From assembly GCA_037969195.1 (NCBI GenBank), contig JBBKWZ010000016.1, positions 1-13,484 of the forward strand: 13,484 bases of DNA, written 5' to 3'. The DNA is from JAHEJB01 sp037969195. GTDB taxonomy: Bacteria > Bacteroidota > Rhodothermia > Rhodothermales > Rubricoccaceae. Below the pieces are notes generated by a model. It did not search any database and had not been told where the DNA came from. It worked only from the letters and a program-made list of their open reading frames with translations. Below, piece by piece: positions 1 through 7,815 of this stretch (within the stretch, counting starts at the first letter, position 1; every line of letters starts with the position of its first letter). The position numbers were made by a program, and so were the translations under genes.

Positions 1-1624
1 CAGCTCTGCGCCAGGTAGCCCCGAACGCGCCTCCCTCCAGCGTGCTCTTGCGGACATGCGCAACGAAGAGCACACGGTCTGTCCGGTAATCAATGGGGAG
101 CGAATCGAGACGGGTATCACGGAAGACCTCTTTTCTCCCCACGACCTTCGCCACCAGATTGGGACGCTCCACAAGGTGAAGGGAACAAACGTGGAACAAG
201 CCATTGTGGCGGCGACAAACGCGCGCAATGACTGGATGCGTATGGAATGGACGGATCGGGCGGCCATCTTCCTCAAAGCCGCTGACCTGCTGGCCGGACC
301 CTGGCGTGATCGCCTGAATGCCGCGACAATGCTCGGGCAGAGCAAGAACGCGTACCAGGCAGAGATCGACTCGGCTTGCGAGCTAATAGACTTCTTCCGC
401 TTCAACGTGGAGTTCATGACGCGGATTTATGAAGATCAGCCGATCAGCTCTCGCGGAATCTGGAACCGCGTCGAATACCGTCCGCTGGAAGGGTTTGTGT
501 TTGCTATCACGCCATTCAACTTTACAGCCATTGCCGGCAACCTCCCAACCGCGCCGGCCATGATGGGCAACACGGTGCTTTGGAAGCCCGCATCAACGGC
601 AACGCTGTCGGCCAAGATCATCATGGAATTGCTCGAAACCGCTGGGCTGCCACCGGGCGTCATCAATCTTCTCCCAGGCGATGGTGCCAATGTCGGCGAT
701 CCGGTGCTGGCTTCCGAGCACTTCACCGGGCTTCACTTCACCGGTTCAACGGGCACGTTTAATCGCCTTTGGCAAACGATTGCTTCGAATCTCGATCACT
801 ACAAAACCTATCCGCGCATCGTTGGAGAAACGGGTGGAAAGGATTTCATTGTTGCCCATGAATCCGCTGACCCGGTGGCTGTGGCTACCGCGATTGTTCG
901 GGGTTCGTTTGAGTATCAAGGGCAGAAGTGCTCGGCCTCATCGCGCGTTTACATCCCGGAGGCAATCTGGCCTGAGGTAGAGCGAGAAATGTCCAGCCAA
1001 CTCGCTGACGTGAAAATGGGGCCGGCTGAGGACTTTACCAACTTCGTTAATGCGGTGATCGACCGGAAATCCTACGACAACATTACGTCCTACATTGCGC
1101 GCGCAAAAGATGCCTCGGGCGTTGAACTCGTTCATGGAGGTTCGTACTCCGACGAGGAAGGCTATTTCATCGAGCCTACGGTTTTGCGTGCGGACGATCC
1201 CCATTACGAAACGATGGAGGAAGAAATATTTGGTCCAGTTGCCTCCGTCTTCGTCGCGCCAAAATCCATGAGCTTCGATAGCATGCTCAAGCTTGTAGAT
1301 GAAACGAGCCCGTACGCCCTTACAGGTGCCGTGTTTGCCCAAGATCGGACGATGCTCGCCCACGCGTCCGATAAGCTTGTTGACGCCGCTGGAAATTTCT
1401 ACCTGAACGACAAGCCTACTGGGGCGGTCGTAGGGCAGCAACCCTTTGGTGGCGCCCGAAAATCCGGCACGAACGACAAGGCAGGTTCATATGTGAACCT
1501 CCTGCGTTGGGCTAGCCTGCGTTCCATCAAAGAAACCTTTACGTCGGCAACGCACTTCAGCTATCCGTTCCATCAGCCGGAGGATGGCGTAGAGGAGCCT
1601 GCCGAGATGGTGAACGGCGTTTGA
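1..1624 (+). CDS. pruA: L-glutamate gamma-semialdehyde (1-pyrroline-5-carboxylate) dehydrogenase, 5' partial
   Basis: Oxidises glutamate-gamma-semialdehyde (from pyrroline-5-carboxylate) to glutamate with NAD+, the last step of proline catabolism; cytoplasmic. The aldehyde dehydrogenase fold is clear. Motif ETGGKDF carries the general-base Glu (codon 827-829), and YQGQKCSASSRVYIP carries the catalytic Cys (codon 929-931). Cofactor-site motif FTGSTGTFNRLW lies between them, and the family's C-terminal signature PFGGARKSGTNDKAGS follows. The first ATG is at 56, but the frame stays open to the left edge (codons start at base 2) and reads APGSPERASLQRALADM. This matches the PGSPER region that precedes the ALDH core in Bacteroidota-type PruA (known of the family), so the true start lies outside the window and 56 is internal. 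About 540 codons are visible with no frameshift. The stop is TGA. It is followed within about 50 bp by a small membrane-protein gene. Identity is secure. Confidence 0.95.
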   Translation, partial: SSAPGSPERASLQRALADMRNEEHTVCPVINGERIETGITEDLFSPHDLRHQIGTLHKVKGTNVEQAIVAATNARNDWMRMEWTDRAAIFLKAADLLAGPWRDRLNAATMLGQSKNAYQAEIDSACELIDFFRFNVEFMTRIYEDQPISSRGIWNRVEYRPLEGFVFAITPFNFTAIAGNLPTAPAMMGNTVLWKPASTATLSAKIIMELLETAGLPPGVINLLPGDGANVGDPVLASEHFTGLHFTGSTGTFNRLWQTIASNLDHYKTYPRIVGETGGKDFIVAHESADPVAVATAIVRGSFEYQGQKCSASSRVYIPEAIWPEVEREMSSQLADVKMGPAEDFTNFVNAVIDRKSYDNITSYIARAKDASGVELVHGGSYSDEEGYFIEPTVLRADDPHYETMEEEIFGPVASVFVAPKSMSFDSMLKLVDETSPYALTGAVFAQDRTMLAHASDKLVDAAGNFYLNDKPTGAVVGQQPFGGARKSGTNDKAGSYVNLLRWASLRSIKETFTSATHFSYPFHQPEDGVEEPAEMVNGV

Positions 1625-1676
1625 TTAGCAGCGACCCGTGACGTCATTCCCAAGCATCCACCACCCTGGCGATACC

Positions 1677-2114
1677 ATGTTTGGGCTCGTCGTTGCCCGA
1701 GCACAGGCGCAGCCGGTTGCTGTCGCGCTGGTCACCTTGCTGACGGTGACGTTCGTCGTGCTCATGCAGGGGACACCAGTTCTTGGCACATTGATCTGGG
1801 CGGTTCCTCTCGCGTATTCCATCGCGGTTGGATGGTCGCTGTATGAACTACATCGCAAACCCGCAGAAGTTGTCGTGCGCGGAGGTTTTGCTGCGGTGCG
1901 TTCGGTGTGGGATGTCGCGCGCCGGCCAGATCCATCCACCGACACCGACCTGCAGCTTTTTCGCGTGTTCCCTCCCAACCGCATCGACGGTGTCTTGAGC
2001 GCAGGAATCGGCCATCAGGTTCATGCTTTTCGGCCGGAGGATTGGCCTGCGTTTTCTGCGCTCAAGGAAGCGCTCCAAACCGCTTCGCTCTCGTTTGCGA
2101 CAATGGTGGAATAG
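1677..2114 (+). CDS. Small two-helix membrane protein, function unknown
   Basis: 145 aa from the ATG at 1677. I do not recognise the family. An N-terminal hydrophobic hairpin (about residues 13-31 and 34-55) is separated by a short turn, QGTP. A soluble tail of about 90 residues follows, with the stretches RGGFAAVRSVWDVARRP, DLQLFRVFPPN and SAGIGHQVHAFRPEDWP. This architecture, two helices followed by an RV / G-x-G-x-x-x-H-x-F / EDWP pattern, loosely recalls membrane-anchored bacterial PH-like domain proteins, but that is only an impression. A GTG at 1638, 13 bp after the pruA stop, is an in-frame alternative that would add 13 polar residues (MTSFPSIHHPGDT). I prefer the ATG because the hydrophobic segment begins just after it. 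No clear ribosome binding site precedes either. It could be co-transcribed with pruA. A 119-codon antisense frame here lacks protein-like composition, whereas this frame has coherent hydrophobic segments. Confidence 0.72.
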   Translation: MFGLVVARAQAQPVAVALVTLLTVTFVVLMQGTPVLGTLIWAVPLAYSIAVGWSLYELHRKPAEVVVRGGFAAVRSVWDVARRPDPSTDTDLQLFRVFPPNRIDGVLSAGIGHQVHAFRPEDWPAFSALKEALQTASLSFATMVE

Positions 2115-2161
2115 CTTACTTGGTACTTTCCGACATTGGCTGCTAGACGTAAATCAGAGTT

Positions 2162-3079
2162 GTGATCGTACTTGACAGAAACGCAGCCATCTCGATATCT
2201 GAGCAGCTAGTCGAGCAGCTTCGATATCATCTCGCCGCGGGACGCTATAGAACTGGAGAGCGCCTGCCTTCGACCCGGAAACTCGCCGAGCAACTTGGTG
2301 TTTCGTTCCACACCGTTCGAAAAGGATACCGCATATTGGAAGCAGAAGGCCTCCTTTCGTCCAAGCGGGGCGGCGGGTACTATGCAGCCGAACCACCAGC
2401 CCTATCGTCTTCAGAGCGCCGGGAACAGGGCGCGGCAATTGTGCAAGATGCGTTTCAACGGCTGGTAACGCTCGGGCTTTCAGAGGAGGAAACGGAGTAC
2501 TTGTTTGGTGAACAGTTGCAGTTCTTCGAATCGCCCGGAGTGCGACGAAAATTGCTTTTTGCGGGTTCGTTTCGGGAGCGCGCCGAAGAAATAGCAGAGC
2601 AGCTAACTGGCCTTTTGCAGGAACGCGTGGAGCCGGTTTACATAAACGAACTTGGTGGGCACGAGGACGCTGATGTAATACTTGCCGCCTTGCCGGATTT
2701 CCAGGTTGCCTTGCAAAGCGCTCACAATGCAGACGTGGTTGGCGTCGCGATAACTCCAGCCTACGAAGCTGTCGAGCGGGTCGCGCATTTAGGAACGTCG
2801 GATGCTATCGGGCTCATTACCAGAAGTAGCGACGCGATCGAACCGCTTTCATCGGAGCTAAGAACGCTGGCGGGGTTTCATGGCCAAATTCTAGCGATCA
2901 CCATTGAGGGAGATCATCGTCGATTGGAGTCAATGTTGCGGCAGGTCGATCTCGTCCTGTTCACACCGCAAACACGCCGTCGCATGCGGCCGCTATTAAT
3001 CGACCACGTGGCTGTTGAATGGGCGTCCCGTGTCACCGCCGAAGCACTCGTCCACATCCGAAAAACTGTCGGGCGGTAG
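2162..3079 (+). CDS. GntR-family transcriptional regulator with atypical C-terminal effector domain
   Basis: 305-aa probable DNA-binding repressor or activator, cytoplasmic. Residues of about 9-78 form a textbook GntR winged helix: ISISEQLVEQLRYHLAAG, then GERLPSTRKLAEQLGVS, FHTVRKGYRILEAEGLL and the wing SKRGGGYY. The rest (about 95-305) is neither an FCD/FadR helical bundle nor a recognisable UTRA domain. It has alternating beta/alpha stretches such as KLLFAGSF, DVILAALPDFQVAL, VVGVAITPAYEAV, AIGLITRSS and GQILAITIEG, suggesting a Rossmann-like or periplasmic-binding-protein-like fold that may sense a ligand (inference). The start is GTG at 2162. An in-frame TAA at 2150-2152 leaves no ATG option, and the residues after the GTG (IVLDRNAAISISEQL) are the usual GntR beginning. 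It lies 47 bp after the small membrane-protein gene and converges on pgpH with 16 bp between stops. Family assignment is firm; the regulon is unknown. Confidence 0.9.
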   Translation: MIVLDRNAAISISEQLVEQLRYHLAAGRYRTGERLPSTRKLAEQLGVSFHTVRKGYRILEAEGLLSSKRGGGYYAAEPPALSSSERREQGAAIVQDAFQRLVTLGLSEEETEYLFGEQLQFFESPGVRRKLLFAGSFRERAEEIAEQLTGLLQERVEPVYINELGGHEDADVILAALPDFQVALQSAHNADVVGVAITPAYEAVERVAHLGTSDAIGLITRSSDAIEPLSSELRTLAGFHGQILAITIEGDHRRLESMLRQVDLVLFTPQTRRRMRPLLIDHVAVEWASRVTAEALVHIRKTVGR

Positions 3080-3095
3080 AGCATTCCCATTCCCC

Positions 3096-5624
3096 TTACC
3101 CCATGGAAGAACGGTCGCCGGAGGAAAGCCCTTTAGGACTCTCATCGCCCGATGAACGTTCGCCGTGAACCGTCGACTGCTTTGCAGTCCCAAACGGCAT
3201 AGGTACGTCCATGCCTGGTTTTTCTGAGAGTGTTAGCGGTCCGTCGTCAGCCGATTCCTCTTCATCCGGCTCATTCTCTTCGTCCTGACCTGGATACTTA
3301 ACGCGGAAGTGGTACACACCGCTGAGTATCGAAAGGAATGTCTCTTTGATTCGGCTAAGGTCCGCAAAGGTGAGGCTACTATTGGCAAGCTGGCCATCTT
3401 CTGTGCGCGCCTTCAGAATTGCATCAATCAGCGTCTCTAGACGTTTGGGCGTGGGTTTCTGGAGGGAGCGGCTCGCGGCTTCAACTGAATCGGCAAGCAT
3501 CACAATCGCTTGCTCGCTTGTTGAAGGACGTGGACCTGGGTAGCGGAACTCCGCTTCATCAACCGGCGATTCGTTGACTTCCTTGAGCTCCTCTGCTTTT
3601 CGGTAGAAGTACTCCATCAATCCCGTCCCGTGGTGCGTGCTAATGAAATCAAGCACGACTTGAGGCAGTCTATACTGCTTGCCGATCTCCACGCCTTCCT
3701 TTACATGGCTGCCGATAATGATGGCACTCATGCGCGGCTTTACCCTGTCGTGCGGGTTGTCGCCTGGCTGCTGATTCTCAATGTAGTACTCCGGCTTGTT
3801 CATCTTGCCGATGTCATGATAAAGAGCTCCTACGCGAGCTTGCAAGGCATTCGCGCCTACTATGTCAGCTGCAGCTTCAGCCAGATTTGCGACCTGCAAC
3901 GAGTGGTTAAACGTGCCCGGAGCTCTCATCGATAGTTGCTTGAGGAGATCCCGATTAGTGTCAGATAACTCCAAAAGCGTGATATCCGTTGTCACACCAA
4001 ACACGCGCTCGATTCCGAAAAGCAGTGGCGACGCAAGAAGCAGCATGACGGCATTTACAACCACACTTCTCAGATCAAAGAAGACGCGGGCTTCTAACGG
4101 ATCTGCTCGCATCATCGCATACGCAAAACCCAGCAACAGATAGGCCCCAAGAACTAATCCGGCGGAGATCACTAAGTGACTGCGGTTCTTTACATCCCTA
4201 ACCGAGAACACACCCACGAAACCGGCGAAAATCGTGGCGAACGTGAACTGGAAATCGAAACCGAATACCAGGCCACCCAGGATGGCTAGCGTAACTGTGG
4301 CAAACATGCCCACGCGCGAATCGAAAAGAATCGTGAGCATGATGGAGACAAGTGCTACCGGTGCAGCAAGCTCATTAAATAATTCGATCTGCCCTAGAAC
4401 GGCATACGCGATAACAATGCTTCCAATGAGCATTGATATCAAGAGCATTGAGCGGGTGTCGGCGAAGATGCCCGGGCGCAGGAGGTACAAATAGAGGAAG
4501 AAGACTGCATAGGCCGCGAGAATCAATACAAACTGGCCTATCCAGGAGCGATATGTGCTGATGTCACCGGCTCGGATTCGTTGTTCTAGCTCCAAGGACG
4601 AGAGCTGCTCGTACACTTCCTGCGTGACGACATCGCCCCTACGGATAATCGTCATGTCCTCCTGGATGCGACCCCGTGTCGTTTCCACGTTTCGCATTTC
4701 TTCCTCAAGACGCTGCTCCGTAGCCTCACGCTCGTAGTGGAGGGGTGCGCGATACACATGTTCGAAAAACGTCATTGCGAGTCGGACAGAATCGCGGCGG
4801 CCGCCGAACTGCTGTTCGAATGTTGTCTGCGCACTGCTGAATGCTTCATCAATTCCAATCAGTTCGTCCATCTGTTGGATGCTCTCGTCGCGGACACGAG
4901 GATCGGTGTTGCGCACCAATACTTCCGTGGTTCGGACGCTATCTCGCGGAATATCGAAGACGTTTTCTGCCAGTCGCCGTGTGCCCAACCGTGAAACAGA
5001 GCTCTGAATCAGGCTGGCAAGCGAAGGTGAGCCCTCCCCTGCTCGAGTAGGCGTTGGCAAGACGCCAGAATGCGAGGCGTACGACGCCAACAATTCGCGC
5101 CACTGGGAATCGGAGATGGTCAGCGGGAAGCTTTCCCGCAGTTGCACAAATCTTGTTGAGTCGCCCTGCTTGCTTTCCTCCGGCTCTCGTGTTTCAGCGA
5201 GTCGCCACTCGCCATAGACCTGAAATATCGTGTCGAGTCGAGCAACAAGGGTGTCCAGCCTGGCTTGCGTTTCAGAAGCCGAATTCGGATTGACGGAAAA
5301 GATCGGAGGCTGTGCTCGGCGCACTGAATCGCGCTGAGCTTCGATTTCCTCATCCAGCAAATGAATTGGAAAACTGAACGGAGCTACGAGATCGTCGTCG
5401 AGCCAGACATCGCCCTGGTCCGCCGTGTTTCGGTGGAACTGCACGCGAGGGAACGCCATCAACCCCAACCCGACAAGGGCGAGCATTAGTCCCACGCGTT
5501 CCCACACGACGCGTCGTGAGAGCTTCTGGCGATCGAGATGGCCAGAACCATCAGCTTTGAGGTTGGGCCGCCTGGGTCGCCGCCCACCTTTTTGCTTCAA
5601 TCCTACGCGGTCCAGAATGCTCAT
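3096..5624 (-). CDS. pgpH: 7TM-HD cyclic-di-AMP phosphodiesterase
   Basis: 842-aa membrane HD-domain phosphohydrolase. Characterised PgpH homologues hydrolyse c-di-AMP to pApA (family knowledge). Layout seen: a cytoplasmic basic N-terminus, TM1 about 41-58, and a long extracytoplasmic region about 65-355 with a coiled-coil-like end. A cluster of about seven helices follows at 361-541, then the HD domain at about 565-770. Metal and catalytic residues are present: H574 (FNHS), H603-D604 (YHDIGKM), H640 (GSH), H664-H665 (STHHGTG) and D712 (ADSVEA). The protein is longer than Listeria PgpH (about 720 aa), partly because of a polar, acidic and Ser-rich tail from about 778 to the end. It is the last gene of a probable five-gene minus-strand operon, 43 bp after a Na+ symporter gene. 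The start is ATG at 5624, preceding a Lys/Arg-rich segment. There is no obvious terminator in the 16-bp gap to the convergent GntR gene. Confidence in family is very high; substrate is inferred. Confidence 0.95.
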   Translation of the reverse strand: MSILDRVGLKQKGGRRPRRPNLKADGSGHLDRQKLSRRVVWERVGLMLALVGLGLMAFPRVQFHRNTADQGDVWLDDDLVAPFSFPIHLLDEEIEAQRDSVRRAQPPIFSVNPNSASETQARLDTLVARLDTIFQVYGEWRLAETREPEESKQGDSTRFVQLRESFPLTISDSQWRELLASYASHSGVLPTPTRAGEGSPSLASLIQSSVSRLGTRRLAENVFDIPRDSVRTTEVLVRNTDPRVRDESIQQMDELIGIDEAFSSAQTTFEQQFGGRRDSVRLAMTFFEHVYRAPLHYEREATEQRLEEEMRNVETTRGRIQEDMTIIRRGDVVTQEVYEQLSSLELEQRIRAGDISTYRSWIGQFVLILAAYAVFFLYLYLLRPGIFADTRSMLLISMLIGSIVIAYAVLGQIELFNELAAPVALVSIMLTILFDSRVGMFATVTLAILGGLVFGFDFQFTFATIFAGFVGVFSVRDVKNRSHLVISAGLVLGAYLLLGFAYAMMRADPLEARVFFDLRSVVVNAVMLLLASPLLFGIERVFGVTTDITLLELSDTNRDLLKQLSMRAPGTFNHSLQVANLAEAAADIVGANALQARVGALYHDIGKMNKPEYYIENQQPGDNPHDRVKPRMSAIIIGSHVKEGVEIGKQYRLPQVVLDFISTHHGTGLMEYFYRKAEELKEVNESPVDEAEFRYPGPRPSTSEQAIVMLADSVEAASRSLQKPTPKRLETLIDAILKARTEDGQLANSSLTFADLSRIKETFLSILSGVYHFRVKYPGQDEENEPDEEESADDGPLTLSEKPGMDVPMPFGTAKQSTVHGERSSGDESPKGLSSGDRSSMG

Positions 5625-5667
5625 GAAAAAACGAGTCGTGCCTACCCCAAGCTACGATGAAGTGATT

Positions 5668-7245
5668 TCACGCGTCGGCTTGTAACGCATCAGCATCTTC
5701 CTCTCCCGAGGCGCTCGAAGCTCCGTGCCGAAGGCCCAGCAAGCTTCCAAGCGCCACCATGCCCGCCGCACCAAACAAGGTATAAAGCGGCCACGCGAGA
5801 GGCGCCAATTCCATAGTTGCCTTCAATTCGCTATCCGGACGCCAGACAAACACCCATGAACTCTCCGCTGCGCTATAAAACACTCCAAAGATTACAATGG
5901 TCATCACGACGATCGTGACAACAAATGCGACCATCGCGTCCATTTCACGGGCTTTTTCACTGACGATGCCCAGGAGAAATGCTCCGAGTAGCCCACCGTA
6001 GGTAAAGCCCGCAATGCCTAACCCCAGCTCCACAACGGGATTCTGAAGGTCTGTGAACAACATCGCGAACCCAATGAACACGACTCCCCAAACGAGCGTC
6101 ATTAGGCGACTCAGCTTAAGCGCGGCGGCGTCTTCGAGCTTGCGACCAACGAATCGTGCGTATACGTCCATGATTGAAGCACCGGCGAGCGCGTTCAATG
6201 ACGATGAAAGTGTGCTCATCGCTGCCCCGATTATCCCGGCCAACAACAGCCCGGATACTCCCGCTGGCATGCCCTCAACGATGAACTTGGGGAAGATCTC
6301 ATCGCTCCGTGAGAGGCCGAGGGCCTCCAGGGTGGCCCCATCGTAGTACGCCCAGAGCAGCAGTCCTACGAAGAGGAACAGTGCAAATTGTACAATCACC
6401 CCCACACCACTCCACACCATGGCGCGCTGTCCATCCTTCAGTGAGCGGCACGCGAGAATCCGCTGCACGATCAGTTGATCAGCACCATGCGAAGCCATCG
6501 AAAACACGGTGCCGCCGACAAGTGCAGTAAGGAACGTATACGGCTGAGTCAGCCAATCGGTGAGGCCAGAGCCTGTGTTCAGGATCTGTGTTTTGCCTTC
6601 CGCAGCTGCGCTTACCAGCCAGTTTGTAGGAAGATGTCCGAGTAATAGGAACACCGCCATTACGGCACCCCCTACGTAGAGGAACATCTGAACTGAGTCG
6701 ACCCACACAACCGCTTTCAATCCCCCAACGTAGGTGTAGCAGATTGTAACAATGCCAATAACAACTATAATGCTAGCATAACTGATATCCCAGCCTGCCG
6801 TTAGTGCAATCACTTTCAGCGGGATGGCCGTCGCAAAGAGTCGAACGCCATCGGCAAGAAGTCGTGTGAGCATAAACGTAACCGACGCCATGCCCCGCAT
6901 TCTGTCTCCGAAACGCTGCCCGAGATACGCGTAGGCCGTCTCTTGTTCTCCCCGGAAGTACCTCGGGAGGAGAATCAGACTGACGAGGATTCTGCCTAGT
7001 AGAAAGCCGAGCGTGATTTGCAGGAATGTCAGTGCGCCGCCGAATGCGACCGCCGGAATTCCAATTACGGTAAGCGTGCTCGTCTCCGTCGCGATAACAG
7101 AGAAGCAAACGGCCCACCACGGCAAATCTCGGCCGCCAAGAAAGTAATCGGATGTTGTTTGCTGCTTACCTCCCGCGCGAATCCCAAGCCAGGCGATGCC
7201 AATGAGGTACACGGCGATTACGGCAAAGTCCAGCGGTTGAAGCAA
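5668..7245 (-). CDS. Sodium:solute symporter (SSS family)
   Basis: 525-aa inner-membrane transporter predicted to couple Na+ entry to uptake of a small solute; the substrate cannot be read from sequence. About 13 hydrophobic segments are visible. Diagnostic stretches are SDYFLGGRDLPWW (residues 32-44), YVGGLKAVVWVDSVQ (172-186), SHGADQLIVQR (252-262) and AAMSTLSSSLNALAG (341-355). In the last, A341, S344 and T345 line up with the Na2-site residues A337, S340 and T341 of PutP (family knowledge). The start is TTG at 7245. The upstream gene's stop is followed directly by a second in-frame TAA (7258-7260), and no ATG occurs before the first helix, so TTG is the only reasonable start. It sits 15 bp after the DUF6913-like gene and 43 bp before pgpH, probably co-transcribed. 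The linkage with a c-di-AMP phosphodiesterase would fit osmolyte or ion homeostasis, but this is inference. Confidence 0.93.
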   Translation of the reverse strand: MLQPLDFAVIAVYLIGIAWLGIRAGGKQQTTSDYFLGGRDLPWWAVCFSVIATETSTLTVIGIPAVAFGGALTFLQITLGFLLGRILVSLILLPRYFRGEQETAYAYLGQRFGDRMRGMASVTFMLTRLLADGVRLFATAIPLKVIALTAGWDISYASIIVVIGIVTICYTYVGGLKAVVWVDSVQMFLYVGGAVMAVFLLLGHLPTNWLVSAAAEGKTQILNTGSGLTDWLTQPYTFLTALVGGTVFSMASHGADQLIVQRILACRSLKDGQRAMVWSGVGVIVQFALFLFVGLLLWAYYDGATLEALGLSRSDEIFPKFIVEGMPAGVSGLLLAGIIGAAMSTLSSSLNALAGASIMDVYARFVGRKLEDAAALKLSRLMTLVWGVVFIGFAMLFTDLQNPVVELGLGIAGFTYGGLLGAFLLGIVSEKAREMDAMVAFVVTIVVMTIVIFGVFYSAAESSWVFVWRPDSELKATMELAPLAWPLYTLFGAAGMVALGSLLGLRHGASSASGEEDADALQADA

Positions 7246-7260
7246 AATGAGTTGAGGTTA

Positions 7261-7803
7261 TTAGATAAAGGCAATGACGGGCGGCTCAATGGATTCTAGA
7301 TATCCACGCAATGCGACCAAAGCACTCTCGAAGCTGTCCGTGGGTGCAAGAAGCACATCGTAGAAAGGTTCAGCGGCTTTGTCGTAGAGGCCGAACCGAA
7401 AATGTGCCGGCGAAGCCCCGGCAAGGAAACCTGCCGCAGACGAAAACGGCGAGGAAAGATCTATGGCCACATGTGGATGGGGATTCCAGAACGCCTCTTG
7501 TGCTTTCTTGCCGGGAAGCTTCCGCCAATCACGGTCTTTGTCAGAAATCACATCCACCGCTCCCGCAAACGAATCCGGTGCATATCTGACCTGCTCGCCC
7601 AGGACTACAGGGATGAGGTTCGTTCTCGGGATGTCAATCTGCAGGGCGAACTTCCACGCCGCACGCAGCATGCTTTCATCATCCGGCAAGACGAGAAGTA
7701 TCCGGGCTTCGTGCGGGTCCGTTGGCCACTCCCCAATTAAACGATTCCGCTCCGCCTTGAGGGCGGCGCGATAGGCCAATCGGTCTCGGATAGCATCGAA
7801 CAC
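7261..7803 (-). CDS. Conserved soluble protein, DUF6913-like, function unknown
   Basis: 180-aa protein without signal peptide or membrane helix. It starts with a short basic helical segment (MFDAIRDRLAYRAALKAERN). An alternating beta/alpha fold follows: RILLVLPDDES, AAWKFALQIDIP, NLIPVVLGEQ, HVAIDLSSPFSSAAGFLAG, then AHFRFGLYD, then a C-terminal helix before VIAFI. The order 'strand, Asp-Leu pair, then a hydrophobic helix ending before A-x-F/K-x-G' resembles the Bacteroidota family I know as DUF6913, but I cannot confirm it by search. The start is GTG at 7803. It lies 12 bp after and in the same frame as the ligA stop, with no alternative ATG near. Immediate placement between ligA and the symporter (12-bp and 15-bp gaps) makes co-transcription likely. 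No catalytic motif is evident, so no function is assigned. Confidence 0.82.
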   Translation of the reverse strand: MFDAIRDRLAYRAALKAERNRLIGEWPTDPHEARILLVLPDDESMLRAAWKFALQIDIPRTNLIPVVLGEQVRYAPDSFAGAVDVISDKDRDWRKLPGKKAQEAFWNPHPHVAIDLSSPFSSAAGFLAGASPAHFRFGLYDKAAEPFYDVLLAPTDSFESALVALRGYLESIEPPVIAFI

Positions 7804-7815
7804 AATCTGCGGAAA

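Noticed and set aside
938..1441. 167-codon frame antisense to pruA.
   Set aside because: It is a shadow of the strongly supported PruA frame; no domain features.
1639..1646. TGACGTCA 8-bp palindrome just after pruA.
   Set aside because: A single 8-bp palindrome is expected by chance; no partner site nearby.
1625..1984. 119-codon frame antisense to the small membrane protein.
   Set aside because: It is Arg/Ser/Thr-rich without hydrophobic or domain structure, whereas the plus frame has coherent helices.
2124..2130. TACTTTC as a Bacteroidota -7 element for the GntR gene.
   Set aside because: The nearest TTTG is 26 bp upstream, outside the usual spacing, and the element lacks the final G.
3058..3075. 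CCGA-N7-TCGG near the GntR 3' end as a terminator.
   Set aside because: The stem is only about 4-5 bp and the T-run falls in the loop.
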